Positions 9,182 through 18,508 of a stretch of DNA of 32,907 nucleotides are shown here, in pieces. Source of the stretch: Methylophilaceae bacterium (GTDB lineage Bacteria > Pseudomonadota > Gammaproteobacteria > Burkholderiales > Methylophilaceae); assembly GCA_014378915.1 (NCBI GenBank), contig JACMMS010000027.1, positions 1 to 32,907 of the forward strand, given 5' to 3'. Positions within the stretch are counted from its first letter, which is position 1, and each line of letters opens with the position of its first letter. The notes beneath the pieces were generated by a model. The model was not told the DNA's origin. It saw only the letters and a program-made list of their open reading frames with translations, and did no database searches. The translations under genes were made by a program, and so were the position numbers.

Positions 9182-10501
9182 TTGGCGCAAGATAGTTTAT
9201 TAGGTGCGGTTAGTAAAAAAAGCGAGCTAAAAAGTCGCTTGTTGTTTGTATTGGGTGCATTAGTTGTGTATCGCCTAGGAGCACATATACCTGTTCCTGG
9301 TATTGACCCAACTATTTTAAAGCAATTATTTGATTCTCAAAGCAACGGCATTCTCGGAATGTTTAATATGTTCTCCGGTGGCGCCTTATCAAGGTTTACG
9401 GTTTTTGCCTTAGGTATTATGCCGTATATATCTGCTTCAATTATTATGCAATTGCTCACTGTTGTTTCTCCAAAATTAGAGCAGCTCAAAAAAGAAGGTG
9501 AAGCAGGTAGGCGTGCAATTACTAAATATACGCGTTATGGCACTGTGATTTTGGCTACTTTTCAAGCGCTTGGAATTGCTATTGCTTTAGAAGGCCAGCC
9601 AAACCTAGTATTGGATCCTGGTCTAGCTTTTAGGTTAACTGCAGTAGTTACTTTAGTCAGTGGCACTATGTTTTTGATGTGGTTAGGCGAGCAGATTACT
9701 GAGCGTGGGATTGGTAATGGTATTTCAATCATTATTTTCGCAGGCATTGTGGCTGGTTTACCACATGCTGTTGGTAGTACACTGGAGCTGGCTAGAACTG
9801 GTGCATTCTCAATACCGTTGGTGATATTTTTGTTTATAGCCATTATTTTGGTGACTGCTTTAGTCGTTTTTGTGGAGCGTGGTCAGCGTAAAATTACTGT
9901 GAATTACGCGAAGCGACAAGTAGGAAATAAGTTATACGGTGGTCAAAGCTCGCATTTACCTTTGAAATTAAATATGGCTGGTGTAATCCCACCAATTTTT
10001 GCCTCTAGTATTATTTTATTTCCAGCTACTCTTGCGGGCTGGTTTGGTAGTAGTGACAGAATGTCATGGCTCAAAGATATAGGTACTGCCTTATCACCTG
10101 GTCAGCCAATTTATGTATTGTTTTTCGCAGCAGCCATCGTTTTCTTCTGTTTCTTTTATACGGCCTTGGTGTTTAACCCAAAAGAAACAGCTGATAATTT
10201 GAAGAAAAGCGGAGCCTTTGTACCTGGCATTCGCCCTGGAGATCAAACAGCAAAGTACATTGATCGTATTATGGGGCGCTTAACATTAATTGGCGCGTTT
10301 TATATTACTTTAGTTTGCTTGTTACCTGAGTTTTTAAGACTAAAATTTAATACCCCATTTTATTTTGGTGGTACATCATTATTAATTATTGTTGTCGTTA
10401 CTATGGATTTTATGACACAAGTACAATCTCACTTAATGTCAAATCAATATGAAGGTTTGCTGAAAAAAGCAAACTTTAAGAGTGGTTCAACATCTAGGTA
10501 A
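9182..10501 (+). CDS. secY: Protein translocase subunit SecY
   Basis: SecY is the pore-forming subunit of the inner-membrane SecYEG translocon. The 439-residue protein has about ten hydrophobic membrane segments, starting with the one containing [21 protein letters not shown]. It shows the SecY signatures [14 protein letters not shown] and [20 protein letters not shown], and the cytosolic loop region [23 protein letters not shown]. The start is a TTG with AAGGA 8 nt upstream; no ATG fits the family N-terminus. Its place after rplO is the classic spc arrangement. Confidence 0.98.
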   Translation: MAQDSLLGAVSKKSELKSRLLFVLGALVVYRLGAHIPVPGIDPTILKQLFDSQSNGILGMFNMFSGGALSRFTVFALGIMPYISASIIMQLLTVVSPKLEQLKKEGEAGRRAITKYTRYGTVILATFQALGIAIALEGQPNLVLDPGLAFRLTAVVTLVSGTMFLMWLGEQITERGIGNGISIIIFAGIVAGLPHAVGSTLELARTGAFSIPLVIFLFIAIILVTALVVFVERGQRKITVNYAKRQVGNKLYGGQSSHLPLKLNMAGVIPPIFASSIILFPATLAGWFGSSDRMSWLKDIGTALSPGQPIYVLFFAAAIVFFCFFYTALVFNPKETADNLKKSGAFVPGIRPGDQTAKYIDRIMGRLTLIGAFYITLVCLLPEFLRLKFNTPFYFGGTSLLIIVVVTMDFMTQVQSHLMSNQYEGLLKKANFKSGSTSR

Positions 10502-10510
10502 TCTGTGAGT

Positions 10511-10729
10511 ATGGTCAAAGATGAAAGTTTAGAGTTGCAAGGTAAGATTTTAGAAAATCTTCCTAATGCTACCTTCAAAGTTAAGTTAGATAATGACCAT
10601 GTAGTGCTAGGTTATATATCTGGAAAAATGCGGATGCATTACGTACGTATTTTACCAGGTGATAAGGTAACGGTAGAAATGACTCCTTACGATTTGTCTA
10701 AAGCGCGGATTATATTTCGCGTAAAGTGA
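10511..10729 (+). CDS. infA: Translation initiation factor IF-1
   Basis: IF-1 binds the 30S A site during initiation. The 72-aa OB-fold product has the family core [40 protein letters not shown] and [13 protein letters not shown]. The frame also permits a GTG two codons upstream (10505), but the ATG at 10511 gives the usual 72 residues. It follows secY closely and belongs to the spc transcript. Confidence 0.96.
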   Translation: MVKDESLELQGKILENLPNATFKVKLDNDHVVLGYISGKMRMHYVRILPGDKVTVEMTPYDLSKARIIFRVK

Positions 10730-10784
10730 TTCGGTGAGTTAGTTCTAAGTTTTAGTTGAAATTGAAGTTGTGAAGAGGTTAATC

Positions 10785-10898
10785 ATGAGAGTTCGCGCAT
10801 CAGTAAAAGCATTATGTCGTAACTGTAAAGTTGTTCGTCGTCGTGGAGTAGTTCGTATTATTTGTACAGATCCACGTCATAAACAACGTCAAGGTTAA
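10785..10898 (+). CDS. rpmJ: 50S ribosomal protein L36
   Basis: L36 is the smallest 50S protein and has a zinc ribbon. The reading frame encodes 37 residues, [20 protein letters not shown] then [17 protein letters not shown]. Zinc ligands C11, C14, C27 and H32 are all visible, so this is the zinc-binding form. A GAAGAGG site lies 8 nt before the ATG. It follows infA by 55 nt and ends the spc block. Confidence 0.96.
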   Translation: MRVRASVKALCRNCKVVRRRGVVRIICTDPRHKQRQG

Positions 10899-10917
10899 GT
10901 AATAGTATATAAGTTGA

Positions 10918-10946
10918 TTGTTAATAACAAGACAACCTGTTAAAAT
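10918..10946 (+). promoter_or_regulatory. Candidate alpha-operon promoter
   Basis: TTGTTA (10918-10923) and TAAAAT (10941-10946) are separated by 17 bp in the 120-nt rpmJ-rpsM gap. They match the sigma70 consensus at 4/6 and 5/6 positions. A start near 10953 would leave about 65 nt of leader before rpsM. Readthrough from the spc operon is equally possible. Confidence 0.45.
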
Positions 10947-11018
10947 CGTCAGCTTTTTTGGTTAGACGTAACTATTAAATTAGTAATTGGCAGTTTGGCA
11001 TTATCTTTGGAGTAAGGT

Positions 11019-11381
11019 ATGGCTCGGATTGCAGGGGTGAATATCCCAAATCATAAACACACAGAAATCGCTTTAACGTCGATTTACGGTGTTGGTAGAA
11101 ACACAGCGAAACAAATCTGTTTTGCTGCTGGAGTTTTAACAACGGCTAAAGTAAAAGACTTGAATGATGCTGAAGTTGAAAAATTACGTGATGAAGTTGC
11201 TAAGTTAAAAGTTGAAGGTGATTTGCGTCGCGAAGTTTCAATGAACATTAAACGCTTAATGGATTTGAACTGCTACCGTGGTATACGCCATCGTCGTGGT
11301 TTGCCAGTTCGCGGTCAGCGTACTAAAACAAATGCACGAACTCGCAAGGGTCCTGTAAAAGCAATTAAACAGTCTAAATAA
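11019..11381 (+). CDS. rpsM: 30S ribosomal protein S13
   Basis: S13 is in the 30S head and contacts P-site tRNA and the 50S subunit. The 120-aa product begins [21 protein letters not shown], has the helix-two-turn-helix segment [11 protein letters not shown], and ends with the signature [24 protein letters not shown] precedes the ATG. It is the first gene of the alpha operon. Confidence 0.98.
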   Translation: MARIAGVNIPNHKHTEIALTSIYGVGRNTAKQICFAAGVLTTAKVKDLNDAEVEKLRDEVAKLKVEGDLRREVSMNIKRLMDLNCYRGIRHRRGLPVRGQRTKTNARTRKGPVKAIKQSK

Positions 11382-11447
11382 ACTGTTAAAGATACATTAC
11401 AAGCTGGAAATTAAAAAGCGAAATATAACTGGTAAGGAATAAGCAAC

Positions 11448-11837
11448 ATGGCAAAAGCTAACGTTCGCGTAAGAAAAAAAGTTAAAAAGAATATTGCTGA
11501 GGGGATTGCACACGTGCACGCTTCTTTTAACAACACAATTATTACTATTACTGATCGTCAAGGTAATGCTCTTTCCTGGGCGACTTCTGGTGGTGCCGGT
11601 TTTAAAGGCTCACGTAAGAGTACACCATTTGCAGCGCAAGTTGCAGCTGAGGCTGCTGGTAAATCAGCACAAGAGTCTGGTGTCAAAAATTTAGAAGTGC
11701 GTATTAAAGGTCCAGGTCCAGGCCGTGAATCTGCTGTACGCGCGTTAAATGCGGCTGGCTTTAAAATTACTAGTATTCAAGATGTGACGCCAGTACCTCA
11801 TAACGGTTGTCGTCCACCTAAGAAACGTCGCATTTAA
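11448..11837 (+). CDS. rpsK: 30S ribosomal protein S11
   Basis: S11 is on the 30S platform near the E site. The 129-residue product shows [20 protein letters not shown] and the C-terminal signature [20 protein letters not shown], including the asparagine known to isomerise in E. coli. AAGGAA stands upstream of the ATG. It has the usual place between rpsM and rpsD. Confidence 0.98.
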   Translation: MAKANVRVRKKVKKNIAEGIAHVHASFNNTIITITDRQGNALSWATSGGAGFKGSRKSTPFAAQVAAEAAGKSAQESGVKNLEVRIKGPGPGRESAVRALNAAGFKITSIQDVTPVPHNGCRPPKKRRI

Positions 11838-11874
11838 TAGCGACTAGAGCAGAACAGAAAACAGGAGAAATATC

Positions 11875-12504
11875 TTGGCTAGAAACTTAGATCCAAAATG
11901 TCGTCAGTGTCGCCGTGAAGGTGAAAAGCTTTTTCTTAAAGCTGAAAAATGTTTTACAGACAAATGTGCAATTGAAAAACGTAACTTCCCGCCAGGTCAA
12001 CATGGTCAACGTCGTAACTCACGACTGTCTGATTATGGTGTGCAACTACGTGAAAAACAAAAGTTACGTCGTATTTATGGTGTTTTAGAGAAACAATTTC
12101 GTAGTTATTATGCGGAAGCTGATCGACTAAAAGGCATTACTGGTGAGAACTTGTTGCAACTACTTGAGTGTCGTCTAGATAACGTTGCTTATCGTATGGG
12201 TCTTGGCGGATCGCGCACTGAAGCACGTCAGATTGTCCGTCACAACAGTATTTTGGTGAATGGTAAACGTGTCAATATTCCCTCGTACCAAGTTAAAGCT
12301 GGTGACGTTGTATCTGTTAAAGAGGCTTCTAAACAACAGTTACGTATTAAAGGTGCATTAGAAGCAGCGGCACAACGTGGCTTTCCTGAGTGGTTAGAAG
12401 TGGATGTTAAAGCACTCACCGGTACATTCAAAGCAAAACCACAGCGCGACGAATTGCCTGCAACTATCAACGAATCATTGGTGGTTGAGCTTTATTCCAA
12501 ATAA
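11875..12504 (+). CDS. rpsD: 30S ribosomal protein S4, zinc-knuckle form
   Basis: S4 nucleates 30S assembly and is the alpha-operon repressor in E. coli. The 209-aa product starts at TTG (CAGGAGA upstream). It contains C9-x2-C12-x13-C26-x4-C31, the zinc-binding pattern of Thermus and Bacillus S4, which E. coli S4 lacks. [20 protein letters not shown] and the S4 RNA-binding domain [20 protein letters not shown] are present. rpoA follows after 138 nt. Confidence 0.98.
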   Translation: MARNLDPKCRQCRREGEKLFLKAEKCFTDKCAIEKRNFPPGQHGQRRNSRLSDYGVQLREKQKLRRIYGVLEKQFRSYYAEADRLKGITGENLLQLLECRLDNVAYRMGLGGSRTEARQIVRHNSILVNGKRVNIPSYQVKAGDVVSVKEASKQQLRIKGALEAAAQRGFPEWLEVDVKALTGTFKAKPQRDELPATINESLVVELYSK

Positions 12505-12642
12505 TTATTTTAAATAGCTAATTAACGTAAGTTTCTAGCATTCAAAATTTCTTTGTTTGGACATATTTAGGTAATAAAAGCCACTTGGCCTAATTGTCTA
12601 ATCCTTGATAAGGCTAATCTTTAAGAAGGTACGCAAAATATT

Positions 12643-13629
12643 ATGCAAAATAATCCAACCGAATATTTAAAACCTAGAGTGGTTGATGTTGAAGTCATTA
12701 CTCCATTACGTGCTCGCGTAACACTCGAGCCTATGGAGCGAGGTTTTGGTTATACATTAGGTAATGCTTTACGTCGTGTTTTATTGTCATCTATACCAGG
12801 CTTTGCAATTACAGAAGTTAAGATTGATGGTGTTGTTCACGAGTACTCTACTATTGATGGTGTACAAGAAGACGTTGTAGATATTTTACTAAATCTAAAA
12901 GGCGTTGCTTTAAAGTTAAATAGTAAAACTGAAGCAATTTTGACTTTAAATAAATCAATTGAAGGCGTCGTTACTGCTGGTGATTTTGATACTGGTCATG
13001 ATGCTGAAATTGCAAACCCTAATCATGTGATTGCACACTTAACTAAAGGTGGAAAGTTAAACCTTGAGGTTAAAGTTGAAATGGGGCGCGGTTATCAACC
13101 AGTTCCAGCGCGTCAAAAAGCAGAGTCAGATGATCGTGTTTTGGGTTTTATTATGGTGGATGCCTCATTTAGTCCAATTAATAAGGTGAGCTATCAAGTT
13201 GAAAGTGCTCGTGTAGAGCAACGTACTGACTTAGATAAGTTGGTGATGGATGTTGAAACTAATGGCATTGTAGAGCCAGAGCAGGCAATTCGTGATGCTG
13301 CTCGTATTCTAATTGGTCAGTTATCAGTATTTGCTAACCTTGAAGGCGCGCCTAGTGAGATTGAAGTTAAATCAGCACCACAAGTTGACCCAGTTTTATT
13401 ACGACCAGTGGATGATTTAGAGTTAACAGTTCGCTCTGCAAATTGCTTAAAAGCAGAAAATATATTTTATATTGGTGATTTAATTCAGCGTAGTGAAAAT
13501 GAGTTATTAAAGGCACCTAATCTTGGTCGTAAGTCTTTAAATGAGATTAAAGATGTTCTAGCTACTAAAGGGTTAACTTTAGGCATGAAGTTAGAAAACT
13601 GGCCACCAGTAGGCTTAGAAAAGGTTTAG
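12643..13629 (+). CDS. rpoA: RNA polymerase subunit alpha
   Basis: The alpha dimer scaffolds RNA polymerase assembly, and its C-terminal domain contacts UP elements and activators. The 328-residue protein has the dimerising N-terminal domain ([20 protein letters not shown], residues ~25-45), a linker near residue 240, and the alphaCTD with [20 protein letters not shown] and [13 protein letters not shown]. The arginine and NCLK region correspond to the DNA-contacting Arg265 area of E. coli. AAGAAGGT precedes the ATG. Confidence 0.98.
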   Translation: MQNNPTEYLKPRVVDVEVITPLRARVTLEPMERGFGYTLGNALRRVLLSSIPGFAITEVKIDGVVHEYSTIDGVQEDVVDILLNLKGVALKLNSKTEAILTLNKSIEGVVTAGDFDTGHDAEIANPNHVIAHLTKGGKLNLEVKVEMGRGYQPVPARQKAESDDRVLGFIMVDASFSPINKVSYQVESARVEQRTDLDKLVMDVETNGIVEPEQAIRDAARILIGQLSVFANLEGAPSEIEVKSAPQVDPVLLRPVDDLELTVRSANCLKAENIFYIGDLIQRSENELLKAPNLGRKSLNEIKDVLATKGLTLGMKLENWPPVGLEKV

Positions 13630-13692
13630 TAATAAAATTAGTTTCTAGATTAGCTAGAAACTAACATAATAGAAAAGTTTGAGGGTATTAAC

Positions 13693-14082
13693 ATGCGTCA
13701 TGGAAATAGTAACCGTAAATTAAACCGTACCAGCAGTCACCGCAAAGCGATGTTTCGTAACATGGTTGTTTCATTGTTGAACCATGAAATTATCAAAACA
13801 ACTTTACCAAAAGCAAAAGAGCTACGCAAATACGCAGAACCTTTAATTACGTTAGGTAAAACACCAACTTTGGCAAATCGTCGCTTAGCATTTAGTCGTT
13901 TGCGAGACCGTGAAACTGTTGGTAAATTATTTGAAAATTTAGGACCACGTTACCTTACGCGCAGCGGGGGTTATTTGCGCGTGCTTAAATGTGGCTTCCG
14001 TCATGGAGACAATGCACCGATGGCATTAGTTGAATTAGTAGATCGTCCAGATACAACTACTGATGTTTTAGTCGCAGAGTAA
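13693..14082 (+). CDS. rplQ: 50S ribosomal protein L17
   Basis: L17 sits near the tunnel exit. The 129-aa product has [20 protein letters not shown], the universal L17 N-terminus, then [22 protein letters not shown] and [20 protein letters not shown]. It is the last gene of the ribosomal supercluster; an intrinsic terminator follows 78 nt downstream. Confidence 0.98.
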   Translation: MRHGNSNRKLNRTSSHRKAMFRNMVVSLLNHEIIKTTLPKAKELRKYAEPLITLGKTPTLANRRLAFSRLRDRETVGKLFENLGPRYLTRSGGYLRVLKCGFRHGDNAPMALVELVDRPDTTTDVLVAE

Positions 14083-14160
14083 ACATAAAACTAACTCCAT
14101 ACTTAATTTGATTTACCTAATGTAACAACATGATTTAACGTTAATTAAGGCAGCACATTT

Positions 14161-14189
14161 AAAAAAGCCAACTATTTGTTGGCTTTTTT
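14161..14189 (+). terminator. Intrinsic terminator after rplQ, probably bidirectional
   Basis: AAAAAAGCCAAC (14161-14172) and GTTGGCTTTTTT (14178-14189) form a perfect 12-bp stem with a 5-nt loop. A-tracts and T-tracts on both sides let it end the rplQ transcript on + and the convergent glutaredoxin-like gene on -. Confidence 0.93.
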
Positions 14190-14230
14190 GCGGGATGATT
14201 AAACACATGACCTGTTTTATTCAAAAAACA

Positions 14231-14458
14231 CTATTTGCAAAACCTTTCTACATCCGTTTGAGTAAAAGGCCATGACAGTTCTGCTTTAGATAAATAGTTT
14301 TGTAAGACTGGAATTTTTAATCCATAAAGATTTAATAAATCATCGTTATCTGCTATTTCAATAGCACGCCACTCAACATTTGTCTGCTTGAGCAGTAGCT
14401 CTGCATTCTCACATAAGTGACAATTTAAAGTGCTGTAAAGAATAAATTTAGTAATCAT
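14231..14458 (-). CDS. Small glutaredoxin/thioredoxin-like protein
   Basis: The 75-aa protein has a CxxC redox motif near its N-terminus (YSTLNCHLCENAELLL) and a cis-proline-like segment (KIPVLQNYL), as in the small glutaredoxin-like family known as DUF836. A role as thiol-disulfide oxidoreductase is likely, but the substrate is unknown. It is monocistronic, convergent with rplQ and shares its terminator. The short length is normal for this family. Confidence 0.85.
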   Translation of the reverse strand: MITKFILYSTLNCHLCENAELLLKQTNVEWRAIEIADNDDLLNLYGLKIPVLQNYLSKAELSWPFTQTDVERFCK

Positions 14459-14603
14459 AGGCCGTTTGTCTACATAGTTACAATTATTATATATTTTAAG
14501 CTTTTAAACGAGCTTATGTTTCCACTAGTAATTAAAACACTCATAATAACGAAATAAATAATAAGCCTCAATAGCAGCAACCAAATAACTGACAGGGCAA
14601 TGA

Positions 14604-16055
14604 ATGGCCGATATTCAAGGCTCAAAAGATAGATTAAGCGAAAATCTACAACAGATTATCACGCTGCTAAACAAGCAACGTTTGGTGGAGAATTTATTAC
14701 ATAGACAAGATATGTCTAGGTCCGATGCAGCTAAAACCAACTTAGTTGAGTCTTTAGTACATAAGCAAAATTTAGCTAAATTACAGCAGAAGCTAGATGA
14801 GTTGCACCCAGCCGATGTGGCATATATTTTAGAGGCTCTGCCCCTAGAGCAGCGTTTAGATGTTTGGGACTTAGTTAAAGTAGAGCGTGATGGCGACATC
14901 TTGCTTGAAGTATCTGATGCGGTTAGGCAAACGCTTATTGCTGATATGGATAGCGATGAGCTATTAGCCGCCGCAGAGCAACTAGATACAGATGAGCTCG
15001 CTGATTTAGCACCAGATCTACCAAAGGATGTGCTTAAGGGCTTACTTGAAAATCTAGATGCACAAAATCGAGCACGTCTACAATCTGCGCTTTCTTATCC
15101 TGACGATGCTGTTGGTGGTTTAATGGATTTTGATATTGTAACGATTCGTGAAGATATTACTTTGGAGGTGGCCTTACGCTATATGCGACGCCTTGGTAGC
15201 TTGCCAGGTCATACTGATAAATTATTTGTTGTCAGTCGCGAGGATATTTTATTGGGTGTTTTGCCACTTAAACGCTTGGTAGTAAATGATTTAAATGCAG
15301 AAGTTGCAGATGTTATGGCAGCAGATCCAGTTCTATTTCATCCAGAAGACCTTGCTGATGAGGCTGCCAAAGCATTTGAACGTTACGATTTAGTCACTGC
15401 ACCTGTTGTGGATAAAAATAATAAATTAGTTGGGCGAATTACCGTTGATGCTGTCATGGACTATATTCGTGATGAGTCAGAGAGTGATAAGTTATCTATG
15501 GCTGGTTTGCGTGAGGAGGAAGACTTTTTCTCTTCAGTATGGAAGTCTGTGCAAAACCGCTGGGCATGGTTGGCACTAAATTTAATGACTGCAATGATTG
15601 CATCCCGAGTCATTGGTCTTTTTGAAGGTTCTATCGAAAAAATAGTGGCATTGGCAGCTCTAATGCCGATAGTTGCCGGCATTGGAGGCAACTCAGGTAA
15701 TCAAACCACAACCATGATAGTACGTGGCTTAGCTCTTGGCCAAATTGCATCACACAATATGCAATCACTGATATCAAAAGAACTCGGTGTTGCCCTACTT
15801 AACGGCCTAATCTGGGGTGGTGTACTTGGTCTAATTGCATATGCTTTATATGGCAACTATCAGTTAGGCTTAGTGATGACGGGTGCAATGACTCTCAATT
15901 TGTTATTAGCAGCAATAATGGGGGTGATGATTCCGCTTGTTATGACCAAATTTGGTCGAGATCCCGCTGTTGGCTCTAGTGTATTAATTACAGCTGTCAC
16001 TGATAGTGGAGGCTTCTTTATATTTTTAGGCTTAGCGACCATTTTTTTAATTTAA
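14604..16055 (+). CDS. mgtE: Magnesium transporter MgtE
   Basis: MgtE is a homodimeric Mg2+ channel gated by cytosolic Mg2+. The 483-residue protein has an N-terminal MgtE_N superhelix (LDELHPADVAYILEALP and DELADLAPDLP repeats), two CBS domains at about residues 165-290 (GRITVDAVMDYI closes the second), a plug helix, and about five membrane helices from residue 320. The pore motif IVAGIGGNSGNQTTTMIVRG and the late Asp in LITAVTDSGGFFIF are intact. A 17-nt gap suggests cotranscription with the channel gene downstream. It is slightly longer than Thermus MgtE because of an N-terminal extension. Confidence 0.96.
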   Translation: MADIQGSKDRLSENLQQIITLLNKQRLVENLLHRQDMSRSDAAKTNLVESLVHKQNLAKLQQKLDELHPADVAYILEALPLEQRLDVWDLVKVERDGDILLEVSDAVRQTLIADMDSDELLAAAEQLDTDELADLAPDLPKDVLKGLLENLDAQNRARLQSALSYPDDAVGGLMDFDIVTIREDITLEVALRYMRRLGSLPGHTDKLFVVSREDILLGVLPLKRLVVNDLNAEVADVMAADPVLFHPEDLADEAAKAFERYDLVTAPVVDKNNKLVGRITVDAVMDYIRDESESDKLSMAGLREEEDFFSSVWKSVQNRWAWLALNLMTAMIASRVIGLFEGSIEKIVALAALMPIVAGIGGNSGNQTTTMIVRGLALGQIASHNMQSLISKELGVALLNGLIWGGVLGLIAYALYGNYQLGLVMTGAMTLNLLLAAIMGVMIPLVMTKFGRDPAVGSSVLITAVTDSGGFFIFLGLATIFLI

Positions 16056-16072
16056 ATCTAATAGCGTAAAAA

Positions 16073-17344
16073 ATGAACATTGAAATGATCAATATTTGGC
16101 AAGAAATTCAGGGAGATGTCTCTACACCTGCAATTTTTTGCCAAGTTGCCGTGATAGTAGTATGTTTATCGGGTGCTTGGGCTCTTAATGGCGTTCTACG
16201 CGCCTACGTGATGCGCCATGCCCCTGAAAATTGGAAAATAGGTATAGGTGGGATCAACCGAATATTATTCCCGTTATCGAGCTTTATATTTGTTTTATTG
16301 AGCAAAATGATTCTTGCACACTGGCAGCATACAGGATTGATGACCCTTGCTAGTAGATTACTCTTGGCAATGGCAGTTATCCGCTTATTTGTTTATGCAT
16401 TGCGCTCAATTTTTTCTCCAAGCGGTTGGCTAAAAACTTTAGAGAATCTCATTTCCTTTAGTATTTGGATTATTCTTGCTTGCCACTTAAGCGGCGTATT
16501 GCCAGATATTATTCAGACATTAGAAGATATTAAATTTAATGTCAGCAAAACCCCCGTTAATTTACTTCAAATTTTACAAGCTATATTTACGGTAGTCGTT
16601 ACTTTGCTCATTGCTTTATGGGTTAGTCGGCTGATAGAAAATAAACTAATGCGCGCGCAGCATATCAATGTGAATATGCGAGTAGTACTAACTAAGCTAA
16701 CACGCATTTTGCTCATGTTTATAGCGGTGCTGGTGGCGTTGTCAGCTGTTGGGTTGAATTTGACGCTACTTTCCGTATTTGGTGGTGCACTAGGTGTTGG
16801 TTTAGGTTTTGGTCTGCAAAAGATAGCAAGTAACTACGTCAGTGGATTTATCATTTTGCTTGATAAATCTATGCAAATTGGTGACGTTATTACAGCAGAA
16901 AACCATTATGGCGTTGTCAGTGATTTACGCTCTAGGTACTTAGTATTGCGCAAGTTGGATGGTACTGAGGTCATAATTCCGAACGAAATACTGATTACAA
17001 ACTCGGTGATTAATCATTCATTTAGTGATAGAAAAGCGCGCGTTATTTTATCAATACAAATTAGCTATGATAGTGATTTGGAGCTGGCAATGCGCTTAAT
17101 GCAAGACGCAGCGATAGACCACCCACGTATTATGGTAGAACCTGCACCTTCGGCACATTTAATTGGCTTTAGTGCAAATGGAATAGATTTGAATCTGAAC
17201 GTCTGGGTGCCAGATCCAGAAGAAGGTTCAGCAGAATTAAAGTCTCAAATTTACATGGCTATTTGGCGTGCATTTAAGCAGCACAATATATCAATTCCAT
17301 TCCCACAGATGGATGTAAGGTTATTGAATACTGGCAACGTATAA
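16073..17344 (+). CDS. MscS-family mechanosensitive channel
   Basis: MscS-type channels open under membrane tension to release solutes. The 423-aa protein has about six N-terminal membrane segments, then the pore helix GGALGVGLGFGLQKIASNYV, followed by the beta domain (MQIGDVITAENHYGVVSDLR, IIPNEILITNSVINHS) and the alpha/beta C-terminal domain. E. coli MscS has 286 residues and three membrane helices, so this is a longer, multi-helix member. It follows mgtE directly, suggesting an ion and osmotic homeostasis unit. Confidence 0.92.
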   Translation: MNIEMINIWQEIQGDVSTPAIFCQVAVIVVCLSGAWALNGVLRAYVMRHAPENWKIGIGGINRILFPLSSFIFVLLSKMILAHWQHTGLMTLASRLLLAMAVIRLFVYALRSIFSPSGWLKTLENLISFSIWIILACHLSGVLPDIIQTLEDIKFNVSKTPVNLLQILQAIFTVVVTLLIALWVSRLIENKLMRAQHINVNMRVVLTKLTRILLMFIAVLVALSAVGLNLTLLSVFGGALGVGLGFGLQKIASNYVSGFIILLDKSMQIGDVITAENHYGVVSDLRSRYLVLRKLDGTEVIIPNEILITNSVINHSFSDRKARVILSIQISYDSDLELAMRLMQDAAIDHPRIMVEPAPSAHLIGFSANGIDLNLNVWVPDPEEGSAELKSQIYMAIWRAFKQHNISIPFPQMDVRLLNTGNV

Positions 17345-17375
17345 GAGCAGATTAATTAAATAATGGGCAAAATAA

Positions 17376-17393
17376 AACCCGCAATAGCGGGTT
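17376..17393 (-). terminator. Intrinsic terminator of rpmB-rpmG
   Basis: AACCCGC (17376-17382) pairs with GCGGGTT (17387-17393) around a 4-nt loop. On the minus strand the stem is followed by TTATTTT, so it ends the rpmBG transcript. On + it lacks a T-tract but lies just after the MscS-family gene. Confidence 0.8.
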
Positions 17394-17422
17394 CTATGTT
17401 GAACCAAACAAAAATGAATAAC

Positions 17423-17578
17423 TTATTTAAGTTTAGTTTCTTTGTACATCACATGTTTACGTGCCACTGGATCAAATTTCTTGATTTCCATTTTTTCCGG
17501 CATCGTACGTTTGTTTTTAGTGGTGGTATAAAAATGACCTGTGCCAGCACTTGATTCTAATTTAATTTTTTCACGCAT
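17423..17578 (-). CDS. rpmG: 50S ribosomal protein L33, zinc-free form
   Basis: L33 is a small 50S protein near the E site. The 51-aa product begins [20 protein letters not shown] and ends [15 protein letters not shown]. The zinc CxxC pairs are absent, as in the C-minus proteobacterial form. The frame runs open upstream, but AGGGG lies before the ATG at 17578 and this start fits the family. rpmB lies 10 nt upstream. Confidence 0.96.
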   Translation of the reverse strand: MREKIKLESSAGTGHFYTTTKNKRTMPEKMEIKKFDPVARKHVMYKETKLK

Positions 17579-17588
17579 AATAATCCCC

Positions 17589-17825
17589 TTAGATTTTCTC
17601 GCCAGCAGCACGTAAGTCAAATAAAACAGCATCAATACCATTTTTGTCGATTGTACGTAATGCAGCGTTAGTGATACGCATGCTAACCCAGCGATTTTCG
17701 CTTTCTACCCAAAATTTACGATTCTGTAAATTTGGTAAAAAACGACGTTTTGTTTTGTTGTTTGCGTGAGAAACATTGTTACCCACCATTGGCTTTTTGC
17801 CAGTTACCATACATACGCGTGCCAT
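17589..17825 (-). CDS. rpmB: 50S ribosomal protein L28
   Basis: L28 is a small 50S protein needed for stable subunits. The 78-residue product begins [20 protein letters not shown] and contains [20 protein letters not shown], standard for L28; it lacks the zinc cysteine pairs. It is the first gene of a two-gene operon with rpmG, with a promoter candidate 65 bp upstream. Confidence 0.97.
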   Translation of the reverse strand: MARVCMVTGKKPMVGNNVSHANNKTKRRFLPNLQNRKFWVESENRWVSMRITNAALRTIDKNGIDAVLFDLRAAGEKI

Positions 17826-17891
17826 GGTTTACTCCAAATATTGTATTAAAAGCACAGCTAAATATTGTTGTGTTATTTTAAAAAGAATGCG

Positions 17892-17921
17892 ATTATAGAC
17901 CAAAAAGCCTAGTTTGTTCAA
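17892..17921 (-). promoter_or_regulatory. Candidate rpmB promoter
   Basis: Read on the minus strand, TTGAAC (17921-17916) and a perfect TATAAT (17897-17892) are separated by 18 bp. Transcription would start near 17885, about 60 nt before rpmB. A CCACTA/TAGTGG inverted repeat (17922-17940) abuts the -35 element and could be an operator or the weak end of the dut transcript. Confidence 0.65.
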
Positions 17922-17975
17922 CCACTATCTAAATTAGTGGACTATTTTAGCGCTATTTTACTATAAAATTTTAAA

Positions 17976-18428
17976 TTAGTGCTTGCCAGTGCTACCAAAG
18001 CCATCTTCACAGCGCTCACTCACATCAAAATCATCTACCAAGTGGAATTCTGCCTGTACAACAGGCACAATAACAAGTTGAGCGATGCGCTCCATTGGAT
18101 TCAGTTCAAACGAAGTATTGCCACGGTTCCATATGGACACAAATAATTGCCCCTGATAATCTGAATCAATTAATCCGACTAAATTGCCCAATACAATGCC
18201 GTGCTTATGACCGAGGCCTGAGCGCGGTAAAATCATCGCTGCATAATAAGTGTTGTCTAAATGAATGGCCATACCAGTGGGGATGAGTTGTGTATCACCT
18301 GGCTGTAGCGTAATGCTCGCATCGATGCAGGCACGTAAATCTAGCCCAGCTGAGCCAGGCGTTGCATATTTTGGCATTTGAGTATGCAGGCGCGCATCGA
18401 TAATTTTTAGATCTACAATTAAACTCAT
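17976..18428 (-). CDS. dut: dUTP diphosphatase (dUTPase)
   Basis: This enzyme hydrolyses dUTP to dUMP and pyrophosphate, keeping uracil out of DNA and supplying dTMP synthesis. The 150-aa trimeric-type protein shows the five family motifs in order: [38 protein letters not shown] and the C-terminal GFGSTGKH. Full length. It follows coaBC on the same strand with an 80-nt gap, the common coaBC-dut pairing of proteobacteria. Confidence 0.97.
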   Translation of the reverse strand: MSLIVDLKIIDARLHTQMPKYATPGSAGLDLRACIDASITLQPGDTQLIPTGMAIHLDNTYYAAMILPRSGLGHKHGIVLGNLVGLIDSDYQGQLFVSIWNRGNTSFELNPMERIAQLVIVPVVQAEFHLVDDFDVSERCEDGFGSTGKH

Positions 18429-18508
18429 ACGGCTACTTTCTGTTAAATTTTTTACTGTTGGATTTTATAACTTAAACTTAGGATGGTATTATTCATAAGA
18501 GAAAAAAT

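Noticed and set aside
17363-17554. Small + strand reading frame of 63 codons
   Set aside because: It overlaps rpmG and its terminator in antisense and has no protein-like features.
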